Assembly: GCF_011355085.1 (NCBI RefSeq)
Contig: NZ_VXCP01000038.1
Span: 124,287-188,286, forward strand
Origin: Pseudomonas akapageensis
GTDB taxonomy: Bacteria > Pseudomonadota > Gammaproteobacteria > Pseudomonadales > Pseudomonadaceae
DNA length: 64,000 nt
Reading direction: 5' to 3'
Part shown: positions 34,226 to 41,945 of the stretch, piece after piece
Layout: each line of letters starts with the position of its first letter
How positions within the stretch are numbered: the first letter of the stretch is position 1
Notes under the pieces: generated by a model
What the model was told of the DNA's origin: nothing
Seen by the model: the letters and a program-made list of their open reading frames with translations, nothing else
Databases searched by the model: none
Program-made: the position numbers and the translations under genes

Positions 34226-34747
34226 TTATTCAGCTTTCGGGGGTACCGGTAATTCAGCACTGCTGTTCCAGCCACTCACCGGCCGGCTGAAGAGGTTCTC
34301 GGTCTGGAAGTGCGCCATGCGCCAAACCCCCTCCTCTTCGCGAAACCGCACCGTCAGGCGCGCACTGTTGAGATGCGAAGCGCCGCTGGCGAAGGTCGAG
34401 GTCTGCAACATCACCCAACTGGCCGACGCTTCCTCACCACGCACCTGAATCAACTCCGAGGTCAGGAAGTGCACGTTGAGGGCGAAATGCGCAGGCTCGA
34501 CCATGTAAGTGGCGAACATCGCCTTGATCGCCGCGCGACCACGGTAGCCACCGAAAGCGTTCTGGTACTTGGCGCCCTTGCCTTCCCAGACTGCGTCCTC
34601 GGTGAACAACCCGGCCAGTTCGTCCAGCGGCGAGTCCACGCCCAGGTCATCGCACAGCACCATGTAGCGGTTCATGCAGGCGCGCACGGCGTTCTCGCTT
34701 TCCAGCAGCGCCAGGCGTTGTTCGAGGGCTTGCAGTCGTTCGGTCAT
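34226..34747 (-). CDS. iacI: SnoaL/NTF2-like protein, IacI
   Basis: The 173-residue protein has an NTF2/SnoaL-like fold (NRYMVLCDDLGVDSPLDELA, GLFTEDAVWEGKGAKYQ, HFLTSELIQVRGEEASASW). IacI is an accessory protein of the iac pathway, with a proposed hydratase or isomerase-like role that is not settled. The ATG at 34747 was chosen because the longer frame to 35011 overlaps iacB. Only 14 bases separate it from iacB. Confidence 0.87.
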   Translation of the reverse strand: MTERLQALEQRLALLESENAVRACMNRYMVLCDDLGVDSPLDELAGLFTEDAVWEGKGAKYQNAFGGYRGRAAIKAMFATYMVEPAHFALNVHFLTSELIQVRGEEASASWVMLQTSTFASGASHLNSARLTVRFREEEGVWRMAHFQTENLFSRPVSGWNSSAELPVPPKAE

Positions 34748-34761
34748 CGGGGCACCTGTGC

Positions 34762-35121
34762 TCAGCGCTGGATAATCAGTTCGCGGCCGGTACGGGCCTC
34801 GACCTTGGCGTACTTCCACAATTTGTACGGGCCGTCGCCAACAGCGGTGGTACGGAACAGGTTGCAGGCGGCGTGCACGGTCTCGATGTCCGGGACGTCG
34901 GCCAGCAGGTAGGTGGTCCACGGGTAGCCGGTGGATGGGCCGACCATGCTCTGGTCGTCGTCCATGTTGCCGAATACCTTCACGCCTGGCAGGTCGTGGA
35001 TGCCGTTCCACATTTCGCTGAAGGCCGCCCAGACTTGCAGCTGCTCGTCACGCGGGGCGTCGAAGAAGTTCTGGTTGATGCCCATGCAGAACAACACGCG
35101 CAGTGGTTTTTTATCGCTCAT
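34762..35121 (-). CDS. iacB: IacB, small dimeric-barrel-like protein
   Basis: The 119-residue protein (MSDKKPLRVLFCMGINQNFF, FSEMWNGIHDLPGVKVFG, TTYLLADVPDIETVHAACNL) matches the small conserved protein between iacA and iacI in known clusters. Its fold looks like a dimeric alpha-beta barrel. Its biochemical function is not established. It is the third gene of the operon, 33 bases after iacA. Confidence 0.85.
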   Translation of the reverse strand: MSDKKPLRVLFCMGINQNFFDAPRDEQLQVWAAFSEMWNGIHDLPGVKVFGNMDDDQSMVGPSTGYPWTTYLLADVPDIETVHAACNLFRTTAVGDGPYKLWKYAKVEARTGRELIIQR

Positions 35122-35154
35122 CTCGGTACACCTTTACGTCAAAGTGGAAAAAAT

Positions 35155-36330
35155 TCAGAGGTAGCCAGGCAGTGGCTTGTTGCCGAAGAAAATCGCCCCG
35201 GCATTCTGGTAAGTCATGTCGCCCATGAAGGCGTGCTGGGTAATCACCTGCGCATCGTTGACGAAGCGCGACAGCGGGCTGGTGCGGTACACACCGGTCA
35301 TGCCCGAGAGCATCTGCGCGGTGCGCGCGACGTCGGCGGCCACGCGGGTGGCGTGAGTCGAGGACAGGCGCAGCATATTGGTCTGCTCCACCGACACCGG
35401 CTCCCCGGCCAGGACGCTGGCCCAGGCTTCGTCGATGGACTGGTAGAACCAGGCACGGGCGGCGCGCAGCTCGGCTTCGGCCTTGGCCATTTCCACTTGC
35501 GCCAACGGCCGGTCGGACAGCGAAGGCGCGCCGGTCACCGAAATGCGCCCGCTGGCCATCCCGCACAATTCGTCCAGGGCGGCACGGGCCACACCCAGGC
35601 CGACCACCGACAACACTTGGGTGGCGAACGACAGCGACGGGTAACGGAAGAAGGGTTCGTCCAGATTCGCCGGGCCGCCGCGCACGAAGGTCCACTCCTC
35701 CGGCACCACCACGCCTTCGACCACCACGTCGTGGCTACCGGTGCCGATCAGGCCGACCACATCCCAGGTCTGCTCGATGCGCACCTTGCTCGCCGGCATC
35801 ACGGCCAGGCGCGGCAGGCCGAGCATGTCGCCTTCCTTTTTCGGGGCAATGCCGACACCGATCAGCGAGGCGCCCATGCAGCCACTGGAGAACTTCCAGC
35901 GACCGTTAACCTCAAGGCCACCCTCAACGAACGAAGCCGGTTGCGGCGGGAAAATGCCGCCGGCGAAGACCACGTCCGGGCCGTTGGCGTAGACCTTCTC
36001 GATCGTGGCCAGCGGCAGGGAAGCCAGATACACCGGGCTCATGCCGAAGCTTGCGACCCAACCGGCCGAACCGTCGGCATGGGAAATGTCTTCAACCATC
36101 CGGCAGAACTCGGCAGGCGAACGCTCGTCACCGCCGAAGCGCTTGGGCACCAGGGCGCGGTACACACCCAACTCGCGGAAGCGCTCGATGATGTCCGCGC
36201 TGATGAACTTTTGATCGTCGAACTCGCCGGTCCTGGCGCGCTGGCGAATCTCGCCCAACAGCTGCTGGAATGCGTCACTCGCGGTGATGGGCTCCGATGC
36301 TTGAGGATTCAACGCGCTGAGTACTGTCAT
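35155..36330 (-). CDS. iacA: Acyl-CoA dehydrogenase-like flavin monooxygenase, IacA
   Basis: The 391-residue protein of the acyl-CoA dehydrogenase/HpaB-like hydroxylase fold initiates attack on the indole ring. Family parts: DIIERFRELGVYRALVPKRF, FCRMVEDISHADGSAGWVAS, RWKFSSGCMGASLIGVGIAP and WDVVGLIGTGSHDVVVEGVV. Length and context match IacA of Pseudomonas indole-acetate degraders. It would use the reduced flavin from IacG. The start codon overlaps the iacH stop (ATGA), showing coupling. Confidence 0.9.
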   Translation of the reverse strand: MTVLSALNPQASEPITASDAFQQLLGEIRQRARTGEFDDQKFISADIIERFRELGVYRALVPKRFGGDERSPAEFCRMVEDISHADGSAGWVASFGMSPVYLASLPLATIEKVYANGPDVVFAGGIFPPQPASFVEGGLEVNGRWKFSSGCMGASLIGVGIAPKKEGDMLGLPRLAVMPASKVRIEQTWDVVGLIGTGSHDVVVEGVVVPEEWTFVRGGPANLDEPFFRYPSLSFATQVLSVVGLGVARAALDELCGMASGRISVTGAPSLSDRPLAQVEMAKAEAELRAARAWFYQSIDEAWASVLAGEPVSVEQTNMLRLSSTHATRVAADVARTAQMLSGMTGVYRTSPLSRFVNDAQVITQHAFMGDMTYQNAGAIFFGNKPLPGYL

Positions 36331-37460
36331 GGGTTTCTCCGAATCAGGTTGTGTTCAAGGCTGCCCAGCAGATCGCGGGCGACTGCACAGAGCAGTTCGT
36401 CCGCGCCCTTGGCGGCGATCAGTTGCAGACCCACCGGCAACCCGGAGCGCCCTACCAGGGGGATGCTCAATGCGGGATGACCGGAAAGATTGAAGGCGCG
36501 TACCAGGGCGGTCATGCCGATGGCGGCGCGGGTATCGGCGGCTTCGCTGACCAGCAGCGGGTAGTCGGGCATGGTCGGCAGGGCCAGGATCGGGTACCGG
36601 GACAGCAAGGCGTCGACTTCAGCGGTGAAGGCTTGGCGCACCTGCTCGGCTTCGGCCAGGGCGGCATCGCTGGTCTCACTGGCAGCACGCAGGCGCGCGG
36701 CGACATCCGCCCCTACCCGGCCGGTCTCGAGCAGATGCCCGCAGGCATTCCAGGTTTCGCGATTGATGACCACAAGGCCGGCGTCGTAGGCCGCTGCCAT
36801 ACCCGGCAGTTGCACGCCCTGTAGCGGGAAGCCGCCGGCCATCAGCGCCGAATCGACGGCCGCGAGAATTTCCGGATGGGCCTGCACCGACACCACGCCA
36901 ATCTGAACGTTGACGGTCGCAGGCAAGGACTTGAAGGTTGGATCGATCGCCTGCATCGCGGCGATCAGGCGCGCTATGTCAGCAGCGAAGGGGCCGACGC
37001 AATCCAGGCTGCTGTGAGTCGGCATGACGCCGTCGCGGCTGACCCGGCCGAACGTCGGCTTCAACCCCAGCACCCCGCAGCATGCTGCCGGAATGCGTAC
37101 CGAGCCGCCGGTGTCGGTGCCCAGGGCAAAATCGGCAAGGCCGGCGGCCACGGCCGCCGCAGAACCACTGGACGAACCGCCGGGGATACGACCCGGGTAC
37201 AGCGGATTGTTGGCCGTGCCCACCCAGTTGTTCAGGCCTGTGGTGCCGAAGGCGAGTTCATGCAGGCTGGTCTTGCCGGTAATACGGCAACCGGCATCGA
37301 GCAGCGACTGCACGACGGCTGCGTGCGTGGTGGCATTCGGTGCTTCGGACAACGCCTCACTGGACGCGCGGGTCGGGTAACCGGCGATGTCGATGGTGTC
37401 TTTGACCATCACCGTCAACCCGGTGCCCCCCAGTTGCAAATCTTCGACGACGATCGTCAT
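36327..37460 (-). CDS. iacH: Amidase, IacH
   Basis: The 377-residue amidase-signature enzyme has the catalytic triad region: TVMVKDTIDIAGYPTRAS (Lys), then IPGGSSSGSAAAVAAGLADF with the cis-Ser and the nucleophile GTDTGGSVRIPAACCGVLG. It is the first gene of the operon. A role in releasing indole-acetate from amide conjugates, or in a later step, is possible; its substrate in the pathway is not firmly known. Its stop overlaps the iacA start. Confidence 0.88.
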   Translation of the reverse strand: MTIVVEDLQLGGTGLTVMVKDTIDIAGYPTRASSEALSEAPNATTHAAVVQSLLDAGCRITGKTSLHELAFGTTGLNNWVGTANNPLYPGRIPGGSSSGSAAAVAAGLADFALGTDTGGSVRIPAACCGVLGLKPTFGRVSRDGVMPTHSSLDCVGPFAADIARLIAAMQAIDPTFKSLPATVNVQIGVVSVQAHPEILAAVDSALMAGGFPLQGVQLPGMAAAYDAGLVVINRETWNACGHLLETGRVGADVAARLRAASETSDAALAEAEQVRQAFTAEVDALLSRYPILALPTMPDYPLLVSEAADTRAAIGMTALVRAFNLSGHPALSIPLVGRSGLPVGLQLIAAKGADELLCAVARDLLGSLEHNLIRRNP

Positions 37461-37559
37461 GCCATCACCTGATGTGTACGTCAGCGCTTTTCACGCCTGT
37501 TATTGGTCTGCTCGACGAGTCGGGGCCGTCGAACGCTTGGATCTAAAATCGTAATTTTT

Positions 37560-37703
37560 ACGTGAATTGTCAATTATTTTTTTTGTCGATTATTCACGTA
37601 TATTTTTTCGCAAAACCTGCCTTTAGCGCCTATTTACTGGGTCACAAGGCCAAAATCGCTCAAAAATAAAGCGTGAATTTTCAATTATTTTTTTTGAAAT
37701 TCA
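37560..37703. promoter_or_regulatory. Two palindromic AT-rich elements between iacH and iacR
   Basis: Element 1 (37560-37599) has perfect 8-base ends acgtgaat/attcacgt around an A/T-rich core. Element 2 (37672-37703) repeats its left half (cgtgaattNtcaattatttt) and has its own imperfect dyad (tgaattttcaa/ttgaaattca). They lie in the roughly 400-base iacH-iacR gap and are the natural candidates for MarR-type (IacR) operators. No other gene-like signal was seen in the gap. Confidence 0.6.
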
Positions 37704-37865
37704 TCATGACTAGCAGAGGAAAACGAAGCAAAAAGCAGCGCAGCCTCGCGAAAGGTGCCAGTCAGGCAAACCACGGGAATCGATTGCATGAGGGACAAGC
37801 AGTCGACAGCACCGACGCAATCCCCTATAAATCCCCCCTTGTCCGGCAGCCCCAGAACCCACCGC

Positions 37866-38342
37866 ATGACCACCCCGAAAAAACGCCTTAGCCGTTACAA
37901 CCCAGCCAGCGAGCACTTCAAGAAAGAGGAATTTCCTTTTTACTGGCTCGCACGCGTGAATGGGCGGTACGCCATGGCCATGGAAAAGGCCCTGAAAAAG
38001 ATCGATATGGACATCCCGCGCTATCGGATCCTGTTCATCCTGGTGGACAACGGCATGTCGAGCATTTCGGAAATTTCGGAGCACGCCATCGCCAAGCTGT
38101 CGACCATCACCAAGATCGTCTACCGCATGAAAGGCGATGGTTTGGTCGATACGCAGCCTTGCAGCAACGATGGCCGGGTGACTCAGGTGTCACTGACCGA
38201 TGCGGGTCGCGAGATGGTGACCAAGGTTCAGGAAGCCACCAGCGATATCTTCAACGAGAGCTTCACGGGCCTGACCGAGGCGCAGATCAACAAGCTCAAT
38301 GGGACGCTGGAGAAGATTTTCAATAATTTGCCGGAGGCGTGA
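37866..38342 (+). CDS. iacR: MarR-type regulator, IacR
   Basis: The protein has 158 residues from the ATG at 37866 (MTTPKKRLSRYNPASEHFKK); no strong ribosome site is visible, and in-frame starts at 37788 and 37755 are alternatives. The winged helix reads GMSSISEISEHAIAKLSTIT, KIVYRMKGDGLVDTQPCSND and GRVTQVSLTDAGREM. In known iac clusters this repressor releases DNA in the presence of indole-3-acetate. It is divergent from iacH, and the palindromes between them are its likely targets. Confidence 0.85.
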   Translation: MTTPKKRLSRYNPASEHFKKEEFPFYWLARVNGRYAMAMEKALKKIDMDIPRYRILFILVDNGMSSISEISEHAIAKLSTITKIVYRMKGDGLVDTQPCSNDGRVTQVSLTDAGREMVTKVQEATSDIFNESFTGLTEAQINKLNGTLEKIFNNLPEA

Positions 38343-38352
38343 GCACAGCTAA

Positions 38353-38733
38353 CCCTGTGGGAGCTGGCTTCCTCGTTCCCACGCTCTGCGTGGGAATGCC
38401 GTGCCAGACGCTCCGCGTCGACACTTCCGGACGTGACGCGGAGCGTCGCAGGATGCATTCCCACGCAGAGCGTGGGAACGAGAAACGCAAGAGCTAGGGA
38501 AATGTCCGCCCAGTGCAATGACCTCGGCATTCCATGCACGGGTAAAGAGTCATCGCACCAAGGCAGACAATCGCAAGCGTAGTTGCAGAATGGATCCACG
38601 TCAGCGGTGCGATTCAGAAATCTGGCTTTTTTGAGCGAATCTGTATTGCAAAACGTCACAACGAGGGGGATGAGGCTGTGTGTCGCGGGAGGCATTCCCA
38701 CGCAGAGCGTAACAGTGACGCTCTGTGCAGGAA
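38353..38733. repeat. Nested repeats: REP half, long palindrome, partial palindrome
   Basis: A truncated REP (ccctgtgggagctggctt, 38353-38370) runs directly into a full gttcccacgc palindrome (38372-38482), as if the latter had inserted in the former. A half copy of the same palindrome follows at about 38692-38733. The sequence between (38484-38690) shows no gene. Confidence 0.75.
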
Positions 38734-38745
38734 CGAAAAGTGGGC

Positions 38746-38994
38746 CTATGCGTACAGACCGCTGCTGATGATGACGTAGAGCTCGCCTTCTTCCGCCCCG
38801 GCCTTTTCGAGTATCGACTTGGGCGTATCATCGGCGAACACGATCCTGTGACCGAAAAGCACGCCCTCTTCGCTTTGATCAAGCTCCTGACGGACCATCC
38901 ATTTAGCAACCTCTTCAGGACTAAGCCCCAAGTTCTCGGCAATTGTCTCCTCGCCAAGATCTTCCCGCGCTACATTCAATTGGCTGCTGCTCAT
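38746..38994 (-). CDS. Small hypothetical protein
   Basis: The acidic 82-residue soluble protein starts at the ATG at 38994 with an aaggac site. It begins MSSSQLNVAREDLGEETIAE, continues LGLSPEEVAKWMVRQELD and ends GELYVIISSGLYA. The middle part looks helical and HTH-like (SPEEVAKWMVRQEL), but it is too short to assign. I do not recognise a family. Confidence 0.55.
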   Translation of the reverse strand: MSSSQLNVAREDLGEETIAENLGLSPEEVAKWMVRQELDQSEEGVLFGHRIVFADDTPKSILEKAGAEEGELYVIISSGLYA

Positions 38995-39104
38995 AGCGAC
39001 GTCCTTTTTCCAGGTTGTTGTCAGCCGATCATGGCAGACAACGCAAGGAACCACACCACCTGATTACCGCCTCCTGTCGAGTCGGCTGCAAAAGGTTGCG
39101 CCAT

Positions 39105-39800
39105 TCAGGCGCCAAACACATCGTCCCAATCGTCGGCATCAATGAAACCGAGGACCTTGTTCTGCGTCTTGTCGTCACTGGTGGAAATGAACAGCGCGCC
39201 ACCGTAGTCGGGATCGGACTCCGAAAGCCCCAGCGACGCCTCGAACTCATCGATGCAGCTGCTGTGGGTGACCAGAATCAGGTTTCTTCCAGGAACCTTG
39301 CGTTGCAAGGCTTCACCCATGAAGGTGCCGTTGCACTGGTACAGCCAATCCTGCTTGGCCGTGGTCTGGTTGAACATGACCTGTGCGGTCTGGGCCGTGC
39401 GCTTGAGCGGGCTGTTGTAGATATCGGAATTGCTCAGGCCGAGTTGGCGAAACTCCTTGCCCATGTATTCGCCTATCGCCGTGGAGCGGGCAGTGATGCC
39501 TGCACGCCCATCCAGACACGGCGCATCGACCCGGCTGCAGCGCTCGAGGTGGCGCACCAGGACGATGACGTTGCCGCGATGCCAATCGGATACCAGTGCG
39601 CTCACTTGCGCCGGGCTGCTGCGATTGAGGTCCGCTGCCATGGGTGTGCCGAATGATTCGGCCAGCAACCATGCCGGTACCAGCACTGCCAGCAACAGTG
39701 CTGCACAGAGTTTTGAGCGTGAAATCGCACGCGAGAATGTAGGCCGACTGTGGCGGGTATGGTTTTTATTCGAGTTCACAGAAATCGCCCTGTTGATCAT
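39105..39800 (-). CDS. Histidine phosphatase superfamily protein, exported
   Basis: The protein has up to 231 residues, with a basic N-terminus and a hydrophobic segment (LCAALLLAVLVPAWLLAESF) acting as signal or anchor. The phosphatase core has the catalytic motif VIVLVRHLERCSRVDAPCLD (RHxxR). Substrate-binding parts are IYNSPLKRTAQTAQVMFN and the second histidine in LILVTHSSCIDEFEASLG. It resembles the periplasmic Ais/PmrG-type branch that acts on lipopolysaccharide phosphates; that link is by family only. It stands alone. Confidence 0.75.
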   Translation of the reverse strand: MINRAISVNSNKNHTRHSRPTFSRAISRSKLCAALLLAVLVPAWLLAESFGTPMAADLNRSSPAQVSALVSDWHRGNVIVLVRHLERCSRVDAPCLDGRAGITARSTAIGEYMGKEFRQLGLSNSDIYNSPLKRTAQTAQVMFNQTTAKQDWLYQCNGTFMGEALQRKVPGRNLILVTHSSCIDEFEASLGLSESDPDYGGALFISTSDDKTQNKVLGFIDADDWDDVFGA

Positions 39801-39967
39801 TTCATCACATGAAGTTGGGCCGTTCGATCCTTTGAGCCAAACTTAAGTTCCACAGATGCTGCCAAGCATCTGTTCTATAAAGCTTTTTGCAACTGGCATA
39901 ACAGGTGTTCCAACTTGTTTGACGCCGTGGCCCGTGCCACTACGACAGACAGGAGGCAGGATCCGCC

Positions 39968-40135
39968 ATGAACATGACAATCATGCAATTGCCCGCCGAT
40001 ACTCCAGCCGGCAGCCACCTTATCATGCCACGCAATGGTTATGACCATCATGGGTTTACTGGGCGACGGCAGGGTCGCCCACTATGTTGCGAGTTATTAC
40101 GACCATTGCGCGACGAGCGATGGTTATTCCTGCAG
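39968..40135 (+). pseudogene. Frameshifted LRAT-like (NlpC/P60-related) gene fragment
   Basis: A well-placed ribosome site (acaggaggc) precedes an ATG at 39968. The frame MQLPADTPAGSHLIMPRNGY, DHHG matches the start of bacterial lecithin-retinol-acyltransferase-like proteins (His in YDHHG). The reading then moves to another frame, LLGDGRVAHYVASYYDHCA, which continues the same domain. It stops at the edge of the porin relic at 40137. The gene is frameshifted and 3'-truncated. Confidence 0.5.
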
Positions 40136-40136
40136 C

Positions 40137-40735
40137 TCAGAACGGCACGGTCAGCTTCAACCAGTAGGCATCACCTTCGGCACGATTGCGTACCTGGGTT
40201 TCCTGTTCCCATTTGGCCGTCAGGAACCAGCCGTCCTTGCTGGTGTATTTCACCGAGGGGCCGATGGCAAAGGCTCGCCCCTTGTTGTCTTCGATGGTCT
40301 CGCCGTCCTGCCGGTCATCGGTGATCTGGCGATAGGCATAACCGCCAACGCCAACCACCCAGCCATTGCCCAGCCCCCAGCCGATGGCATAGTCCATATG
40401 CAGCTCCTGGCCGGAGCGATAATCGGTTGCGGGGTTTTCCAGGTTGAAATCGTACATGGTCTTGACGTCGATATTCAGGCCCGCCGGATCAATGTACGAA
40501 ATCGCCAGCACCGGTTCGATGTCCCAGTAGTTGCGGCCGATATTGGCCAGGTCGCCGCGATCGTATCGACCCGTCGGGGCAATCAGGTCCAGGGCCAGGA
40601 TGCTGTGCAGCTTTTCGCTGTGATGAAAGCCCAATGCCGGCCCGAAAATGATGTCGCCCAGCCCCTGCTTGCTTTGCGACTGGCCGTTGACCTCGACCTT
40701 CAGGTCTACCAACGGGTCGATCAGCCGTCGGACCC
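40137..40735 (-). pseudogene. 5'-truncated outer-membrane protein (phenol_MetA_deg/SphA type)
   Basis: The C-terminal 195 or so residues of an outer-membrane beta-barrel of the MetA-pathway phenol-degradation family are intact: DIIFGPALGFHHSEKLHSIL, ALDLIAPTGRYDRGD, GRNYWDIEPVLAISYIDPAG, GWFLTAKWEQETQVRNRAEG, ending WLKLTVPF. The N-terminal half and signal peptide are missing. The frame continues upstream only through sequence that belongs to another gene on the other strand. Confidence 0.7.
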
Positions 40736-40907
40736 GGCCGCTGACTGGGTGGACCAGTTGATCGATCTGGGTATCGGCCTGGATGCGGTTGAGGACGCAA
40801 TGATGCAGGCGGCGCTCAAACGCTCCCGACAGAACGTTTCCGAGGCCGCGCGGTTGCTTGGCATGACGCGGCCGGCGTTGGCGTATCGGCTGAAGAAGCA
40901 ACCCTGA
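40715..40907 (+). pseudogene. C-terminal stump of a sigma54-dependent activator
   Basis: The plus strand encodes DWVDQLIDLGIGLDAVEDAM, then SRQNVSEAARLLGMTRPALA and YRLKKQP-stop. That is the Fis-type DNA-binding end of NtrC-family activators. The receiver/sensor and AAA+ domains are absent; the frame to the left runs into the truncated porin. Its left border is the same junction (about 40715-40735) where the porin loses its N-terminus. Confidence 0.7.
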
Positions 40908-40913
40908 GCGACT

Positions 40914-41019
40914 CTCGTTCCCACGCTCTGCGTGGGAATGCATCCGTAGACGCTCCGCGTCGTGCCATGTCGACGCGGAGCGTCTGGCACGGCATTCCCA
41001 CGCGGAGCGTGGGAACGAG
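40914..41019. repeat. Long palindromic repeat, gttcccacgc family
   Basis: A full copy with outer arms ctcgttcccacgctctgcgt and its complement and inner arms gacgctccgcgtc/gacgcggagcgtc. It lies between the regulator stump and the SDR gene. Confidence 0.85.
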
Positions 41020-41037
41020 GAAACGAGAAAAACCCGC

Positions 41038-41826
41038 TTAAAATGCCGACCTGACCACCCCGCCATCCACCCGCAACGCCGCACCATTGGTCGCCGACGA
41101 CGCCGGCGAACAGATATACACCACCATGTTCGCCACCTCCTGCGGCGTGGTAAAGCGCTTGAGAAGCGAACTCGGCCGTGCACTTTCGAAGAACTCTTTT
41201 TCGAACTCGGCAAACGACTTGCCACCCGACAACTTGCCGACGAATTCATTGACGCCTTCGGAGCTGGTCGGCCCAGGCAGCACGGCATTGACGGTGACGC
41301 CGGTGCCCGCGCAATCCTCGGCCAGGCCGCGAGACAAGGCCAGTTGCGCGGTTTTGGTCAGGCCGTAGTGAATCATTTCGACCGGAATCTGGATCCCGCT
41401 TTCACTGCTGATGAACACCACCCTGCCCCAGTTCCTTTCCTTCATTTTCGGCAAGTAGGCGCGTGACAGGCGCACGCCCGACATCACATTGATGTCAAAG
41501 AAGCGCTGCCAGTCTTCATCGGGAATCTCGGCGAAGGGTTTGGGATCGAAAATGCCCAGGTTGTTGACCAGCACATCGACCGACGGGTATTTCGCGACCA
41601 GCGCCTGAATCTGCCTGGGGTCCGCCAGGTCGCCGGCAAAGCCTTCGACTTTGGCCCCGGGTACCTGACCGCGCAATTTTGCCAGCGCGGGTTCGACCGA
41701 AGCCTCGGTGCGTCCGTTGAGGATCACGCGAGCACCTTCACGGGCAAGGCCCGTCGCAATGGCAAAGCCGATGCCCTTGGTCGAACCCGATACCAGGGCC
41801 AGTTTATCGTTGAGTTGGTAGTCCAT
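41038..41826 (-). CDS. Short-chain dehydrogenase/reductase
   Basis: The intact 262-residue SDR has cofactor motif ALVSGSTKGIGFAIATGLA, then DVLVNNLGIFDPKPF and catalytic ISSESGIQIPVEMIHYGLTK (Ser, Tyr-x3-Lys). Its end GAALRVDGGVVRSAF is typical. The Rossmann motif with NGRTEAS suggests NADP(H) preference. The substrate is unknown. It lies downstream of the LuxR gene in the same direction, but a porin fragment lies between them, so an operon with luxR is uncertain. Confidence 0.87.
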   Translation of the reverse strand: MDYQLNDKLALVSGSTKGIGFAIATGLAREGARVILNGRTEASVEPALAKLRGQVPGAKVEGFAGDLADPRQIQALVAKYPSVDVLVNNLGIFDPKPFAEIPDEDWQRFFDINVMSGVRLSRAYLPKMKERNWGRVVFISSESGIQIPVEMIHYGLTKTAQLALSRGLAEDCAGTGVTVNAVLPGPTSSEGVNEFVGKLSGGKSFAEFEKEFFESARPSSLLKRFTTPQEVANMVVYICSPASSATNGAALRVDGGVVRSAF

Positions 41827-41864
41827 CGCAATTGTCTCCTGTTCCAGGGGTGGGCGTTGTCGAC

Positions 41865-41940
41865 CACCGTCCTGCCGGTCATCGGTGATCAGGAGATAAG
41901 CATAGCCGCCGACGTCAAACGCCCAGTCACAACGCCCAAA
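41865..41940 (-). pseudogene. Second, smaller phenol_MetA_deg porin fragment
   Basis: The minus strand encodes WAFDVGGYAYLLITDDRQDGG, matching VVGVGGYAYRQITDDRQDGE of the truncated porin 1.5 kb away. The DNA of the two stretches (about 41865-41940 and 40306-40380) is alike over about 75 bases. Only this short piece remains. Confidence 0.6.
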
Positions 41941-41945
41941 CTGGA

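Noticed and set aside
33114..34448. A 444-codon plus-strand frame
   Set aside because: It is antisense to iacC and iacI with no family-like motif.
40137..41288. A single 383-codon minus-strand gene
   Set aside because: Only its 3' part is a real porin fragment; the rest reads through a regulator stump, a repeat and the SDR gene in a wrong frame.
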